Assembly (NCBI GenBank): GCA_900128585.1
Contig: LT642372.1
Span: 1-20,614 of the forward strand
DNA: 20,614 nt
Origin: Stramenopiles sp. TOSAG23-3
Lineage: Eukaryota > Sar
Direction: 5' to 3'
Below the pieces are notes generated by a model. That model was not told the DNA's origin, made no database searches, and worked only from the letters and a program-made list of their open reading frames with translations. The position numbers and the translations under genes were made by a program. Shown one piece after another: positions 1-8,177 of this stretch; position 1 is the first letter of the stretch, and each line of letters begins with the position of its first letter.

Positions 1-277
1 AAAAGTCTAATAATAATAAAATAATCACACAATCATCATCGATCTCATGTGCATATCTATCATCATCATGTACCCCAACATAATTAAATATTCACACCAC
101 TTTGATACTTTGTCTTTGATTCACAAGTAGTAATAATAGACTTCAATTTTAAGTATGATTCCATTCGAAACAACGAAATATATTGTTTTGGTTGTAACGA
201 CTTCCTATGGTTGATGCATTAGAGAGAGAGAAAGAAAAAAATAATAGGAAGCAACGGGAACGTTGAAGGTTTGTAGA
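1..277. other. AT-rich 5' flank, no gene seen
   Basis: This is AT-rich sequence with short TAA/ATC microsatellite-like runs. An AG tract at 221-231 runs into a purine stretch and ends about 40 bases before the first start codon, so the end of the stretch is probably the 5' untranslated or promoter region of that gene. No open frame here resembles a protein. Confidence 0.5.
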
Positions 278-748
278 ATGGCAACTTTAGCTGCTGTCGA
301 GCAAGAGAACCTTGACTTGGTGGACGTTGCGGAGCAATACTTGTATGCTTTGCAAAGCGACATAGACGTAGATGGAGAGATGGCAGAGATGGACAAAAAG
401 TTTGCGTCTCATGAAGACATGATTTCGAACATTTTTCAGTCTCACAGGAAACTGCACGAGCACCTGATCCAGAACGCAAAAGAAGTGCACCAGCAAGTAT
501 GTAAGAACATGGGCTCAACGAGCGCCGTCCCTTTTGTCAAGACAAGGCTGATGACCAGAAAGTCGAGCGAGAACATAGCAGCTAGGACAGAAGATGTTAT
601 ATTCATGAAGAAGGATGCGCTTGACATTATTGTTAAAAAGAAGAAACCAGCAGTCGTCGAAACCGGGAGAAAGAGGGCAGGGTCGAGGAGTGCCAGCAAA
701 GTTACACGAAAAACTTCGATCTCGCATAAGAAAAGTGGGAGCAACTAA
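278..748 (+). CDS. Small basic-tailed protein of unknown function
   Basis: A complete 156-residue frame starting at an ATG with A at -3 and G at +4. An upstream in-frame TTG at 263 would add only five residues and is not the likely start. The product is not recognised. Its first ~80 residues are rich in Glu, Asp, Leu and His and look helical, possibly a short coiled coil. The last ~45 residues are strongly basic (a KKKK run at about 129-132, then Arg/Lys/Ser-rich sequence) and resemble a nuclear localisation or nucleic-acid-binding tail. No signal peptide or membrane segment is visible. It stands alone, about 840 bases upstream of the next gene on the same strand. Codon use and GC rise relative to the flanks, which supports it being real, but no homologue was recalled. 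A nuclear or microtubule/kinetochore accessory role would be a guess. Confidence 0.6.
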   Translation: MATLAAVEQENLDLVDVAEQYLYALQSDIDVDGEMAEMDKKFASHEDMISNIFQSHRKLHEHLIQNAKEVHQQVCKNMGSTSAVPFVKTRLMTRKSSENIAARTEDVIFMKKDALDIIVKKKKPAVVETGRKRAGSRSASKVTRKTSISHKKSGSN

Positions 749-1590
749 AAGTCGATCCCCACAAGCGTCGAGTCAAAGACAATCTTTTCCTTTCAGTCAG
801 AAAAATCCTGACATTTTTGTGTGGTTGTGGGCGGCTGGGGGGGGGGGGGGGTTTTGGAATTTCATCGTTCGTTCCTGTTCCTTTTTATATATTGTTGTTA
901 AATTTGTGTACCTTGGGTAATCCTAAAACGTCTATTTAGAACAGGTATATTATCTCTTTTAGATGCTTTTCTTTTTTCAACACAAGAAGAGATCGATAGA
1001 CAGACTGACGATGTATGGTGTAACAGCAGTGATGAAAAAATTAGAAATTATTGATTATATTTTTTATAATAATAAAAAAATATTTTTTTTATTTTCATTT
1101 TAAAATATATATTATTAAAAGAATACAATATTCTTATACTTGTTATAATTAATATTTACTATACGTATTCATTTGTATACATATAATATACTTATAAGTA
1201 TAACTATAATGTTTATTAATACCTATATAAATACATTTTACCTCTGCTCTCGTTTTAGATGTTGTGTTTATAATAATAATAATATCCACAAAAAATCGAG
1301 AATGGGATCATCAGTTCTCATTCTTCCGTCGTCGACACCATCCACCACCACCAAAAATATTATTATTATTAAACATTGAGTACTTTTGCATTTACAATAT
1401 ATAAGTTATGCATACATAGTATTTTTTGCAAATCGAAGTTGATACACATGAATTGGTATATGTAAGAAGACATTGCAGGACACTTTTCTCTCTCTCCCTG
1501 TACCCGTATTAAATTTGCTTTCTCCGTTGTATTTAGAAGGAAAGTTGTTTCCGCTTTACAGTATATACAGTTCACCCCGTCCGTTCGCCA
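749..1590. other. AT-rich intergenic spacer with poly-G run
   Basis: This is 842 bases without a convincing gene. It holds an uninterrupted run of 15 G at 837-851, then very AT-rich sequence (about 1030-1380) with poly-T, TA and TAA microsatellites. A CT tract at 1487-1496 lies about 95 bases before the next start codon and may belong to its promoter. Short open frames here are low-complexity and are not called. Confidence 0.5.
837..851 (+). repeat. Homopolymer run of 15 G
   Basis: Fifteen consecutive G follow the sequence GCGGCT, in the 3' flank of the first gene. Such a run is rare in AT-rich DNA, may form a G-quadruplex, and is prone to length error in sequencing. Confidence 0.9.
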
Positions 1591-2031
1591 ATGGCACGCG
1601 CTTGTTTCTTCTCGTTCGTTTGTAGGGTTGTTGTTGCTGCGCACTTTTTGAGCGAGTTGTATGATAAAATAAATAGGTTCTCTTATTGGAGTAAGCAGGT
1701 AGAAAAAAGCAGTCTGGGCTTGGGGGATTGGAGTATGATGCTTGTTGTGGGACTCTTGGGGGTTGGCTGCACCCTTCTCGTGCTGGGAAAAGGTCTTCCA
1801 CTTGCCTGTTTTTGCCTGGTCCTGTTTCAAGTGCCAACGTCGCTTTATTTTGAAAATTTTTATGACCAAATGGACTCTCTGAGTGCTGTTGGGGGGGTCT
1901 TGGCCGTGATGTTCCTCTCTCGTGAAGTTGGCATCGTTAGGCGTCAAAAGAAGGAGCTCGAGTATCTGTCTGACATCAATATCAATGGGGATAGTTTCTC
2001 CTCTGCGAGTGGAAGCTACAACACGCTTTAG
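1591..2031 (+). CDS. DoxX-like / HR-lesion-inducing-family membrane protein
   Basis: A complete 146-residue frame; the ATG has C at -3 and G at +4. Four hydrophobic segments are visible at about residues 4-24, 49-66, 68-86 and 94-112, followed by a hydrophilic tail. The first helix carries Arg12 and the pattern R-x(4)-A-x-F-x-x-E. This matches the opening of the DoxX/SURF4 clan, and especially of the plant 'HR-like lesion-inducing' family (about 140-160 residues, four helices). The phrase L-Y-F-x-x-F-Y around residues 85-91, followed by a Gly-rich last helix, also fits that family. Members are small integral membrane proteins of the secretory pathway or plastid/ER whose biochemical role is poorly defined; the plant name comes from cell-death phenotypes. 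The gene converges with the ankyrin gene downstream. The assignment rests on recalled pattern similarity. A SURF4-type cargo receptor is the main alternative, but it would normally be longer. Confidence 0.6.
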   Translation: MARACFFSFVCRVVVAAHFLSELYDKINRFSYWSKQVEKSSLGLGDWSMMLVVGLLGVGCTLLVLGKGLPLACFCLVLFQVPTSLYFENFYDQMDSLSAVGGVLAVMFLSREVGIVRRQKKELEYLSDININGDSFSSASGSYNTL

Positions 2032-2418
2032 TAAGCTGCAAACAAAAACTTTGCCGTTCAAATTTATCAGACCCGTGCGTCCGATTCGTATTTTGTGGAA
2101 AAAGGAAGCGCGTGGGAATTTTCGTGTACGGGCATCTAACTTCGTCTTACGGAGTATTTCATGTACTCTTAATTTATAATATGTCTTTTTTTTAAACTGA
2201 GGGTATGATCTTTGTGATACTCGTTTAATACGGTCCTAGAGAAATTTTAAAAATTATTTTTGATATATTGTCTTCAATGCAATAATTTAGTTCATGGGAT
2301 AAAATTCTCGCATTTCAAAAACGAGATGGTAAAGCTAGGGGTGGACTTCAGCGCCCTTGGCAACCTTTGTCATAAACAATTTACAAGTACTTCGTACGCC
2401 GAGCCACAAAGGCTGGCA
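2032..2418. other. Convergent intergenic region
   Basis: This is 387 bases between two converging genes, expected to hold both 3' untranslated regions. Composition is mixed, with AT-rich sequence at about 2160-2300. No RNA gene or convincing frame is visible. Confidence 0.4.
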
Positions 2419-4503
2419 TTACCACCCAGTGTACATCTTGCAGTACGGGTTGAGGTTCAACTCCGGCTCGGAGCACATCCCTGACGACTCATCGATATCA
2501 TCCCGCAACTGCTTGTCTCTGTCAACCAAAAGCTTCGCATACCGCTTTTCGGCAATATCTCTTGCCTTTTCCATGGCTTCAAATTCACGTTTATCAAAGT
2601 CCGCCGGATTCTTTCGCCGAAAGTCACGCTGCGCTTGCTTCTTTTCGCCGATTACCTTCTCCCGGACGAACGCAGCCTTCGCTTTGTTCAAGGCGGTTTT
2701 CGCCACCTTCGCGCCTTTCACCTTCTCCCCTCGCTCCTTGATTTCATCGCGCATCTTGCGCTCAATGTCGCGCGATTTGATCTTCACTTCCGCTTTTCCT
2801 TCGCGGGAATCCATGTACTTGATTGCCGCCTCTTCGCCTTTCTCCCCTGCGGTGTTGACGTACTCGTCCTCCTCTTTCGACCTAACCTGCTCCGCGGCCG
2901 ACCGTTGTCTCAACCACTCCAATTCCGCCGCGTCGTGAGAGATTCGTGCCTCCTCCATGATTCGTGCAATATCCTCTGTCACTTGCGCCTTCTTGTCCTT
3001 CTGCTCCCGCTCTGCCCTCATCTTTAGCCGCTGTATCTTCATCCTAACGTTTGAACCCTTCATCATGTTCATTAGCTGGTTGTAGGCTTCTTTGCTGCTG
3101 CTGTCTTGGCGCTTCTCCATCGTTGCAAAGGCAACGTCAATCGGCCGCTTGTGCACGTAATTGTCCTCCATTGCTGTAAAAACCGCACCCTCGGTGTTGT
3201 GCAACAAAAATTTTATTACGGGCATGGAGCCATTCCGAGCTGCCCAGTGCAGGCACGTGTCCCCATGGGCGTCCTTGTAGTGGGTCTTCGCCCCCGCATC
3301 GATCAGGCATTTCAGTACGTTTATGCGATCCTTCAAATTTCCGATATGGGTCCGGGCGGCCTCCATCAACGGGGTCACGCCGTTCATGATGGTATCCCTG
3401 CAGTTTACATACGTCTCCATCGCTTCATAACCGTAAGCCCGCCGCACGTGCTCAGTCAACCACTTGACCAGTTCAACATGGCTGCGCCAGCACGCCATGT
3501 GAAGCACTGTGCTCCCCGTGCCCCCGCGATCGTGGTGCCTCCGAACGTCCCATTTCCGGTGCTGGACGTACTGCTTCACAAACCTCACGTCGCCCTCTGC
3601 AGCGGCTTCGTATATTGTCCGCTTGTCGTTTTTTTCCGCGGTCGCCCGCTCAGACTTTGCAGACCTAGTGTTTCGCTTTGAGTCCTTGCTTTGTTTGGAC
3701 TCTTCCTTCTCTTCGCCCTCGTGCCTTATTCGCTCCTTCTTCCAAAATTCTTTGGAAAACTTTAAACGTTCTAACATTTTTAACTGGGACTGAGGGCGTT
3801 CTTCCTTCTCGACTTCTTTCACTTCGCTGTAATCGTCTGCTGTGCTAGACTTGACTTTTTTCTCTCTTTTCGTCGTCTCTGCCGCGGCCTCCTGCGCTAG
3901 CAAATCATTGTACCTCTTTTGTCTATCGGAGTCTCGCTTCGCCCGCTTGGAAATTTCTTTGGGCGTCGCGTCTTTTATAGCCTGCAAGCGAGCGGCTTCC
4001 TCCGCCTCCGCCGTGGCCTTGGCCTCCAAGCGAGCGGCTTCCTCCGCCTTGGCCTTGGCCTCGGCCTCCTTCGCAGCAATGGCCGCTTTATCTTCAGCGG
4101 AAAGTGCAGGCTCTTCTAACCGTGGAGGAGGGGCGTCCTCACGGGCGGGGGGGGCTTCGTCCTCACGGGGTGGGGGACCTTCGTCCTCGCGTGGGGGGGG
4201 CACGTCGTCCCGGGCTGGAGGGCCTTCGTCCTCACGGGGGGGGGGCGCGTCGTCTCGGGCTGGAGGACCTTCGTCCTCGCGAGGGGGCGGGGCGTCGTCC
4301 CGAGCTGGTGGTACTTCATCCTCACGAGGGGGTGGCGCGTCGTCCCGAGCTGGAGGACCTTCATCCTCGCGGGGAGGTGGTGCGTCGTCCCGAGCTGGAG
4401 GGCCTTCATCCTCGCGGGGAGGTGGCGCGTCGTCCCGAGCTGGAGGGCCTTCATCCTCGCGGGGAGGTGGCGCGTCGTCCCGGGAAGGTGGTGCGTCGGT
4501 CAT
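2419..4503 (-). CDS. Ankyrin-repeat protein with acidic/proline tandem repeats and coiled coils
   Basis: A complete 694-residue frame. Residues 9-98 are six near-perfect 15-residue repeats, unit DDAPPPREDEGPPAR, with two degenerate copies continuing to about 128. Residues ~135-290 are Ala/Glu/Lys-rich and charged, typical of a long single helix or coiled coil, and end in a Lys/Ser-rich stretch. Ankyrin repeats occupy about 295-460; consensus fragments include T-x-L-H-x-A at 332-337, G-V-T-P-L-M-E-A-A at 376-383 and G-D-T-C-L-H-W-A-A at 414-422. A second highly charged helical region covers about 485-670, and the protein ends in a short Cys/Tyr/Trp-containing tail. Ankyrin repeats bind proteins, and the long helices suggest a scaffold or cytoskeletal linker. 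No enzyme domain, signal peptide or membrane segment is seen. Partner and location are unknown. The repeat's 45-base period keeps every frame open, so overlapping frames are shadows. Confidence 0.8.
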   Translation of the reverse strand: MTDAPPSRDDAPPPREDEGPPARDDAPPPREDEGPPARDDAPPPREDEGPPARDDAPPPREDEVPPARDDAPPPREDEGPPARDDAPPPREDEGPPARDDVPPPREDEGPPPREDEAPPAREDAPPPRLEEPALSAEDKAAIAAKEAEAKAKAEEAARLEAKATAEAEEAARLQAIKDATPKEISKRAKRDSDRQKRYNDLLAQEAAAETTKREKKVKSSTADDYSEVKEVEKEERPQSQLKMLERLKFSKEFWKKERIRHEGEEKEESKQSKDSKRNTRSAKSERATAEKNDKRTIYEAAAEGDVRFVKQYVQHRKWDVRRHHDRGGTGSTVLHMACWRSHVELVKWLTEHVRRAYGYEAMETYVNCRDTIMNGVTPLMEAARTHIGNLKDRINVLKCLIDAGAKTHYKDAHGDTCLHWAARNGSMPVIKFLLHNTEGAVFTAMEDNYVHKRPIDVAFATMEKRQDSSSKEAYNQLMNMMKGSNVRMKIQRLKMRAEREQKDKKAQVTEDIARIMEEARISHDAAELEWLRQRSAAEQVRSKEEDEYVNTAGEKGEEAAIKYMDSREGKAEVKIKSRDIERKMRDEIKERGEKVKGAKVAKTALNKAKAAFVREKVIGEKKQAQRDFRRKNPADFDKREFEAMEKARDIAEKRYAKLLVDRDKQLRDDIDESSGMCSEPELNLNPYCKMYTGW
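4120..4479 (-). repeat. 45-bp in-frame tandem repeat (about 8 units)
   Basis: This repeat encodes the 15-residue acidic/proline units of the ankyrin protein: six near-identical copies (4210-4479) plus two degenerate ones toward 4120. The plus strand is rich in G runs. The high nucleotide identity between units suggests recent expansion by slippage or unequal exchange, so copy number may vary between strains. Confidence 0.9.
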
Positions 4504-4757
4504 TACAGGTTTGTACAGTCTATCAAATGCAAGTGTTTGAATTCACACCTAAAACTAAAAAATACAATAATTATAATCTTAGAAATTCTAAATCTTGTCT
4601 CTTTCTATCCATCACAATATCAACCTGTTCCTTCTATCCCTCTTTCTTTTCATAAAACAAGCACTGTACCACAAGTATGAAGGGAGACAAACAAAACAGA
4701 AGCATCATCAGGAGGAGGATTATTTTTTTTTATTTTTTTATTATTATATAGTAGAGC

Positions 4758-4838
4758 TTCTTTTCTTCTTCTTCTTTGCTTCTCTTCTTCTTCTTCTTCT
4801 TCTTCTTGATGTTTTATTTTATTATTATTATTATTAGT
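4758..4838. repeat. CTT and TTA microsatellites
   Basis: Interrupted CTT/TTC triplets to about 4808 are followed by TTA/ATT triplets. This is a polypyrimidine/AT block in the spacer upstream of the ankyrin gene's start. Confidence 0.85.
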
Positions 4839-5340
4839 TGGTATTATTATACTGTAATATAACGGTGGGTGGAATAAAAACAATATTTAATAAATAAATC
4901 TACAAAATAATAATAATTTTTCAACGGCAAAAAAAGAAAAAGAAATAAAAAGAATCATCAAAAACAAAATCAAATAGGTAATTTTATATAGTATATCTAT
5001 TTTAATAAATAAGTACGGTCAAAAATAATAGAAGACGTTAGCTTAGTTAACATTTTGCTTTATTTTATCCATTCTATTCCTATTCTATTTCAATATTATT
5101 CTCCATTAGTCGTTCTAGTCCTCTAATATCGTAATACGTATATAGAAGTGACCGACAAAGTCACTTCGCTAATATACAGGAAACCCAAAATTAGTAGGGA
5201 GATAGTATAGGACAAAATGAACAATGATTACCCATCAAATAAACGAGCATGAACAGGTAATAACAAGGGGAAAAAATTATAAAGAAGTTTTTAATTTGTT
5301 GTTGTTGTTGAATGAAAATTCATTCTTCTTATTATTAGAA

Positions 5341-5359
5341 GAGAGAGAGAGAGAGAGAG
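5341..5359 (+). repeat. GA dinucleotide run
   Basis: About nine and a half perfect GA units lie about 225 bases before the tubulin-ligase fusion start. This could be a GAGA-like promoter element or only a microsatellite. Confidence 0.85.
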
Positions 5360-5584
5360 GGTTTATTTTCGAAAACTTATTTTGAGAACGACTAAATAAA
5401 TATATGCCAGCTACATCTTTGTATGTCTTCATATGTTCATTTGATTAGATTAACTTGTTGCCTTTTTTTTTTAACTCGGCTGTCTTCTTTAAATCATCTT
5501 TACAGAAAATTACACTTTCTTTTGTTCAAATACACATAACACTTCATTGAAGCAAGAACTCCTGAAACGGAACGACAATACAAC

Positions 5585-7930
5585 ATGGCAACGTTTGTAG
5601 GTGAAAACTCGACAGAGCTTCTGAACAAACAGACCGTTGCCTTGGAGGCGACTGGTGCTGTATCAAAGGCTAGTGTCACAGTCAAAGCGGTCGTCTCGCT
5701 GCGTTACAAAGAGGGGTACAAAATTCTCGCCCAAGTAGGGGATTGGAAAAATTCATACAAAGGCACCATTACGCGTGCCAACGCAGACGGCACCTATGCT
5801 GTCCTTTTCGACGACGGTGAAAAGGTTGAGAAAGTTCAACCGTCAGAAATAAAGAGCGTGGTGAACAGTGAAAAGGACATTGTTGTTGCAGAAGGGATCT
5901 CTGCCTCGCGGGCTAAACAAGTAGGAAAATGCACGTCGGAGTACACGGTTTCGTTCGACGACGACAACGCCAAAAAGTCCAAAGGGGGGTCGAGCCAAAT
6001 GACGCTGCAAGAGCGCTTCAACGCTATGAGGCGCAAAAAATTGGCGGAAAGCAAGCATGCAAACTACGTCCGTCGCCGCGGGCAACGGTCTAAGGAAAGG
6101 AAGGATAAGCTTCGGAAAGATTTTATTGCGCAAGTCAAAAAGTACATTGGTGTCCCATATGCTCAAAAGTACCACGAGAAGGGCACCGAAGCGTTCGAAT
6201 CCCCCATATTCTTGGATTGCTGCGCGTTGATCAGGCGGGCGCAAAACGATCTGGCCGAAGACTTCGGGTTTCTTCTTGGCCGGTGGAACCAGAACTACCA
6301 GATGTCCACCCTCCCTGAAGTGGCAAAATTTGAAGACTTGAAAGAGGGGGACCTCATATTTTACGAGGCTGCTTACTACAACCCAGAAAAGGCCAAGAAG
6401 CAACGCTTGGATCTCGTCCACGTGGAGATGTTTTACCCCGGGAAAACGGGAAGGGGCACCATCGGTTCCCGATGGCAGAAAGGCCGAGTGCAAGAATTCG
6501 ACTCTTACGAGTTTACGTCAAAGAACTACCACTCCGTAAAACACCATTTTCGCAGCATAGACAGGTGGTTGAATGGGGAATGCACGCCTTCTCACGACTT
6601 TTGGCCTGTAAATAATATTTCAAACATGGCAACCAACAAATACTCAATGTTCAATGCGGAGAACCTTGCCACTAGCGAATCGGCAGACGGCACAGAGGAT
6701 TCCGTGTCCCTTCAGAACGTCAGAAAGCGCTTCTACGTTGGGCAAGGAAATGGCTGGAAAATGATTGCTGATTCTCTGTTTGCACGAGGGGATTGGATTC
6801 AAGTGCCGTTTGACCAAGGCTTCAGCCAGAACTACCACTTGAAATGGGTAGAACGACGCTCAGAAATCGATTTTGCAACATTGAAGGAAAACAATCAAAT
6901 TGCAAACCACATTTCCAACAACGACGTCATTACGACGAAGAAGGGCCTGATGGAAGTGTTGAAATTTTTACACAATGAAGAATTTATAGACATTTCTTTT
7001 TTTCCAACCTCATACGACTTCACCCTTGCAAGCGATAGATTGGAGTTCTTGTCGCATATCAAGGGAAAAGGAGACTATGTGGCGGGCGTCCTAGACCCAT
7101 GGATCGTGAAACCGATCGCCATGAACCGTGGAAGGGGCATAAAGATTTACAAGAATGCAAAGCCAATCTGCAACGAGCTGCTGGGCGGCAGGGACCTCGA
7201 GAATTGTGGGGGAATTGACAAGTGGAACGGTTCGAACGCATTGAACGGTTTCATCTGCCAAAAGTACTTGACAAATCCTTTGTTGATTGACGGTAAAAAG
7301 TTCGACATTCGAGTGTACTGCTTGGTTTCAGAATGCCATTCCGAACAGTTCATGGCGTTCTACGCCCCAGGTTACTTGCGAATGTCTCTTGAGAAGTATA
7401 CAAACACCGATTTTACCAATCAATTTGTCCATTTGAACAACATTGCGATTCAGAAAAATCACAAAGACTACAAGCAGAGGCGCGAAGAGTCCATCTGGAA
7501 CTTTGATCAACTGAATTCTTACTTAAATGAAAAAGGTATCGGGGAAAAGGACTGGGCTCTAAACGGCTTTCAGCACGAGATGAAACGAATCATGTCCATC
7601 TTGCTCGTTGGGGCCTCTAAATCTTTGGAGCGGAAAAAGGGTACCTTTGATCTGCTCGGGTTTGATTTCATGGTCGATGCCGACCTAAATGTAAAGCTAA
7701 TTGAGGTCAACACGAATCCAGCGCTTCACAAGAATGACGGCAAGTGGTTGCAAACCTTGTTTCCTAAACTGGTCACAGAGACGCTAGATATTGTGCTGAA
7801 ATCAAATGAACTCGACGGAAGTGAAATGTTTGAAGACGCAGAAGAAAGCAGCGGCAAACCCGAGAAGATAGATGGACTCTTCGAGCTGATTTATAATGAG
7901 AAAGGGCGGTTTATGTATCACCAACAATGA
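5585..7930 (+). CDS. Tudor-like + NlpC/P60-like peptidase + tubulin-tyrosine-ligase fusion
   Basis: A complete 781-residue frame (ATG with A at -3, G at +4). Residues ~35-92 look like a Tudor/Agenet-type barrel (Y-K-G-T-I near 58-62, Y-A-V-L-F-D-D-G at 71-78). A basic linker (~145-178) follows. Residues ~178-325 resemble an NlpC/P60 papain-like domain: D211-C212-C213 fits the D-C-S/G nucleophile motif, E-G-D-L at 254-257 the usual strand, and H279 in L-V-H-V-E the catalytic histidine; the third polar residue is unclear. Residues ~380-740 are a tubulin-tyrosine-ligase-like domain with W-I-V-K-P (506-510), R-G-R-G-I (515-519), Q-K-Y (559-561), K-F-D-I-R-V-Y (572-578) and a metal/ATP site D694, E707, N709. 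TTL-like enzymes join Tyr, Glu or Gly to tubulin or other proteins using ATP. The ligase core appears intact. Which amino acid it transfers cannot be read; the R-G-R-G-I form resembles that in glycylases. Confidence 0.85.
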   Translation: MATFVGENSTELLNKQTVALEATGAVSKASVTVKAVVSLRYKEGYKILAQVGDWKNSYKGTITRANADGTYAVLFDDGEKVEKVQPSEIKSVVNSEKDIVVAEGISASRAKQVGKCTSEYTVSFDDDNAKKSKGGSSQMTLQERFNAMRRKKLAESKHANYVRRRGQRSKERKDKLRKDFIAQVKKYIGVPYAQKYHEKGTEAFESPIFLDCCALIRRAQNDLAEDFGFLLGRWNQNYQMSTLPEVAKFEDLKEGDLIFYEAAYYNPEKAKKQRLDLVHVEMFYPGKTGRGTIGSRWQKGRVQEFDSYEFTSKNYHSVKHHFRSIDRWLNGECTPSHDFWPVNNISNMATNKYSMFNAENLATSESADGTEDSVSLQNVRKRFYVGQGNGWKMIADSLFARGDWIQVPFDQGFSQNYHLKWVERRSEIDFATLKENNQIANHISNNDVITTKKGLMEVLKFLHNEEFIDISFFPTSYDFTLASDRLEFLSHIKGKGDYVAGVLDPWIVKPIAMNRGRGIKIYKNAKPICNELLGGRDLENCGGIDKWNGSNALNGFICQKYLTNPLLIDGKKFDIRVYCLVSECHSEQFMAFYAPGYLRMSLEKYTNTDFTNQFVHLNNIAIQKNHKDYKQRREESIWNFDQLNSYLNEKGIGEKDWALNGFQHEMKRIMSILLVGASKSLERKKGTFDLLGFDFMVDADLNVKLIEVNTNPALHKNDGKWLQTLFPKLVTETLDIVLKSNELDGSEMFEDAEESSGKPEKIDGLFELIYNEKGRFMYHQQ

Positions 7931-8177
7931 TGATGCGATGATGCACATCCTTTTAATGATAAAAAAAACAAATTATATAGTATAATATGCTTTAAGACTC
8001 TCATTTTAATATCAATTATGATTTCAGTTCCAACCTTAATCCTAAGCATTTCTGATAAAAACAAAATAAAAGCTGTTTGAAATTTAACAGTATCATATGC
8101 TTTTGTTTTTTTAAATACATATACACGAGTAAATAACAGCTGCTATTATTTTGTTTTTTTAGTTAGTGGGTGAAACG
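7931..8177. other. Convergent 3' region
   Basis: This is 247 bases between two converging stop codons, with poly-A and poly-T stretches and no frame of note. It probably contains both polyadenylation sites. Confidence 0.4.
8065..8070 (+). promoter_or_regulatory. Possible polyadenylation signal AATAAA
   Basis: AATAAA lies 135 bases after the tubulin-ligase fusion stop. In sequence this AT-rich the motif is common by chance. Confidence 0.25.

Larger units (their letters stand above)
4504..5584. other. Simple-repeat-rich spacer between divergent genes
   Basis: This is 1081 bases upstream of both flanking genes, so it should contain two promoters. It holds a CTT-rich tract (4758-4808), TTA triplets (about 4813-4838), A/T homopolymers and a pure GA run (5341-5359). 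No RNA gene or credible protein was found. Confidence 0.5.

Noticed and set aside
1369-2061. Minus-strand 230-codon frame opposite the DoxX-like gene
   Set aside because: No recognisable domain. The plus frame shows four clean hydrophobic helices and family motifs, while the minus frame runs into AT-rich spacer.
2260-2484. Plus-strand frame at the 3' end of the ankyrin gene
   Set aside because: It overlaps the coding end of the minus-strand gene, is low in information, and is consistent with a shadow frame.
3842-4540. Long plus-strand Ser/Gly-rich frame of 232 codons across the 45-bp repeat
   Set aside because: The repeat period is divisible by three, so several frames stay open. The minus frame carries clear ankyrin and coiled-coil sequence, so this is its shadow.
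4758-4838. CTT/TTA arrays considered as a CRISPR-like or tandem structured repeat
   Set aside because: They are simple triplet microsatellites with no spacers or dyad symmetry.
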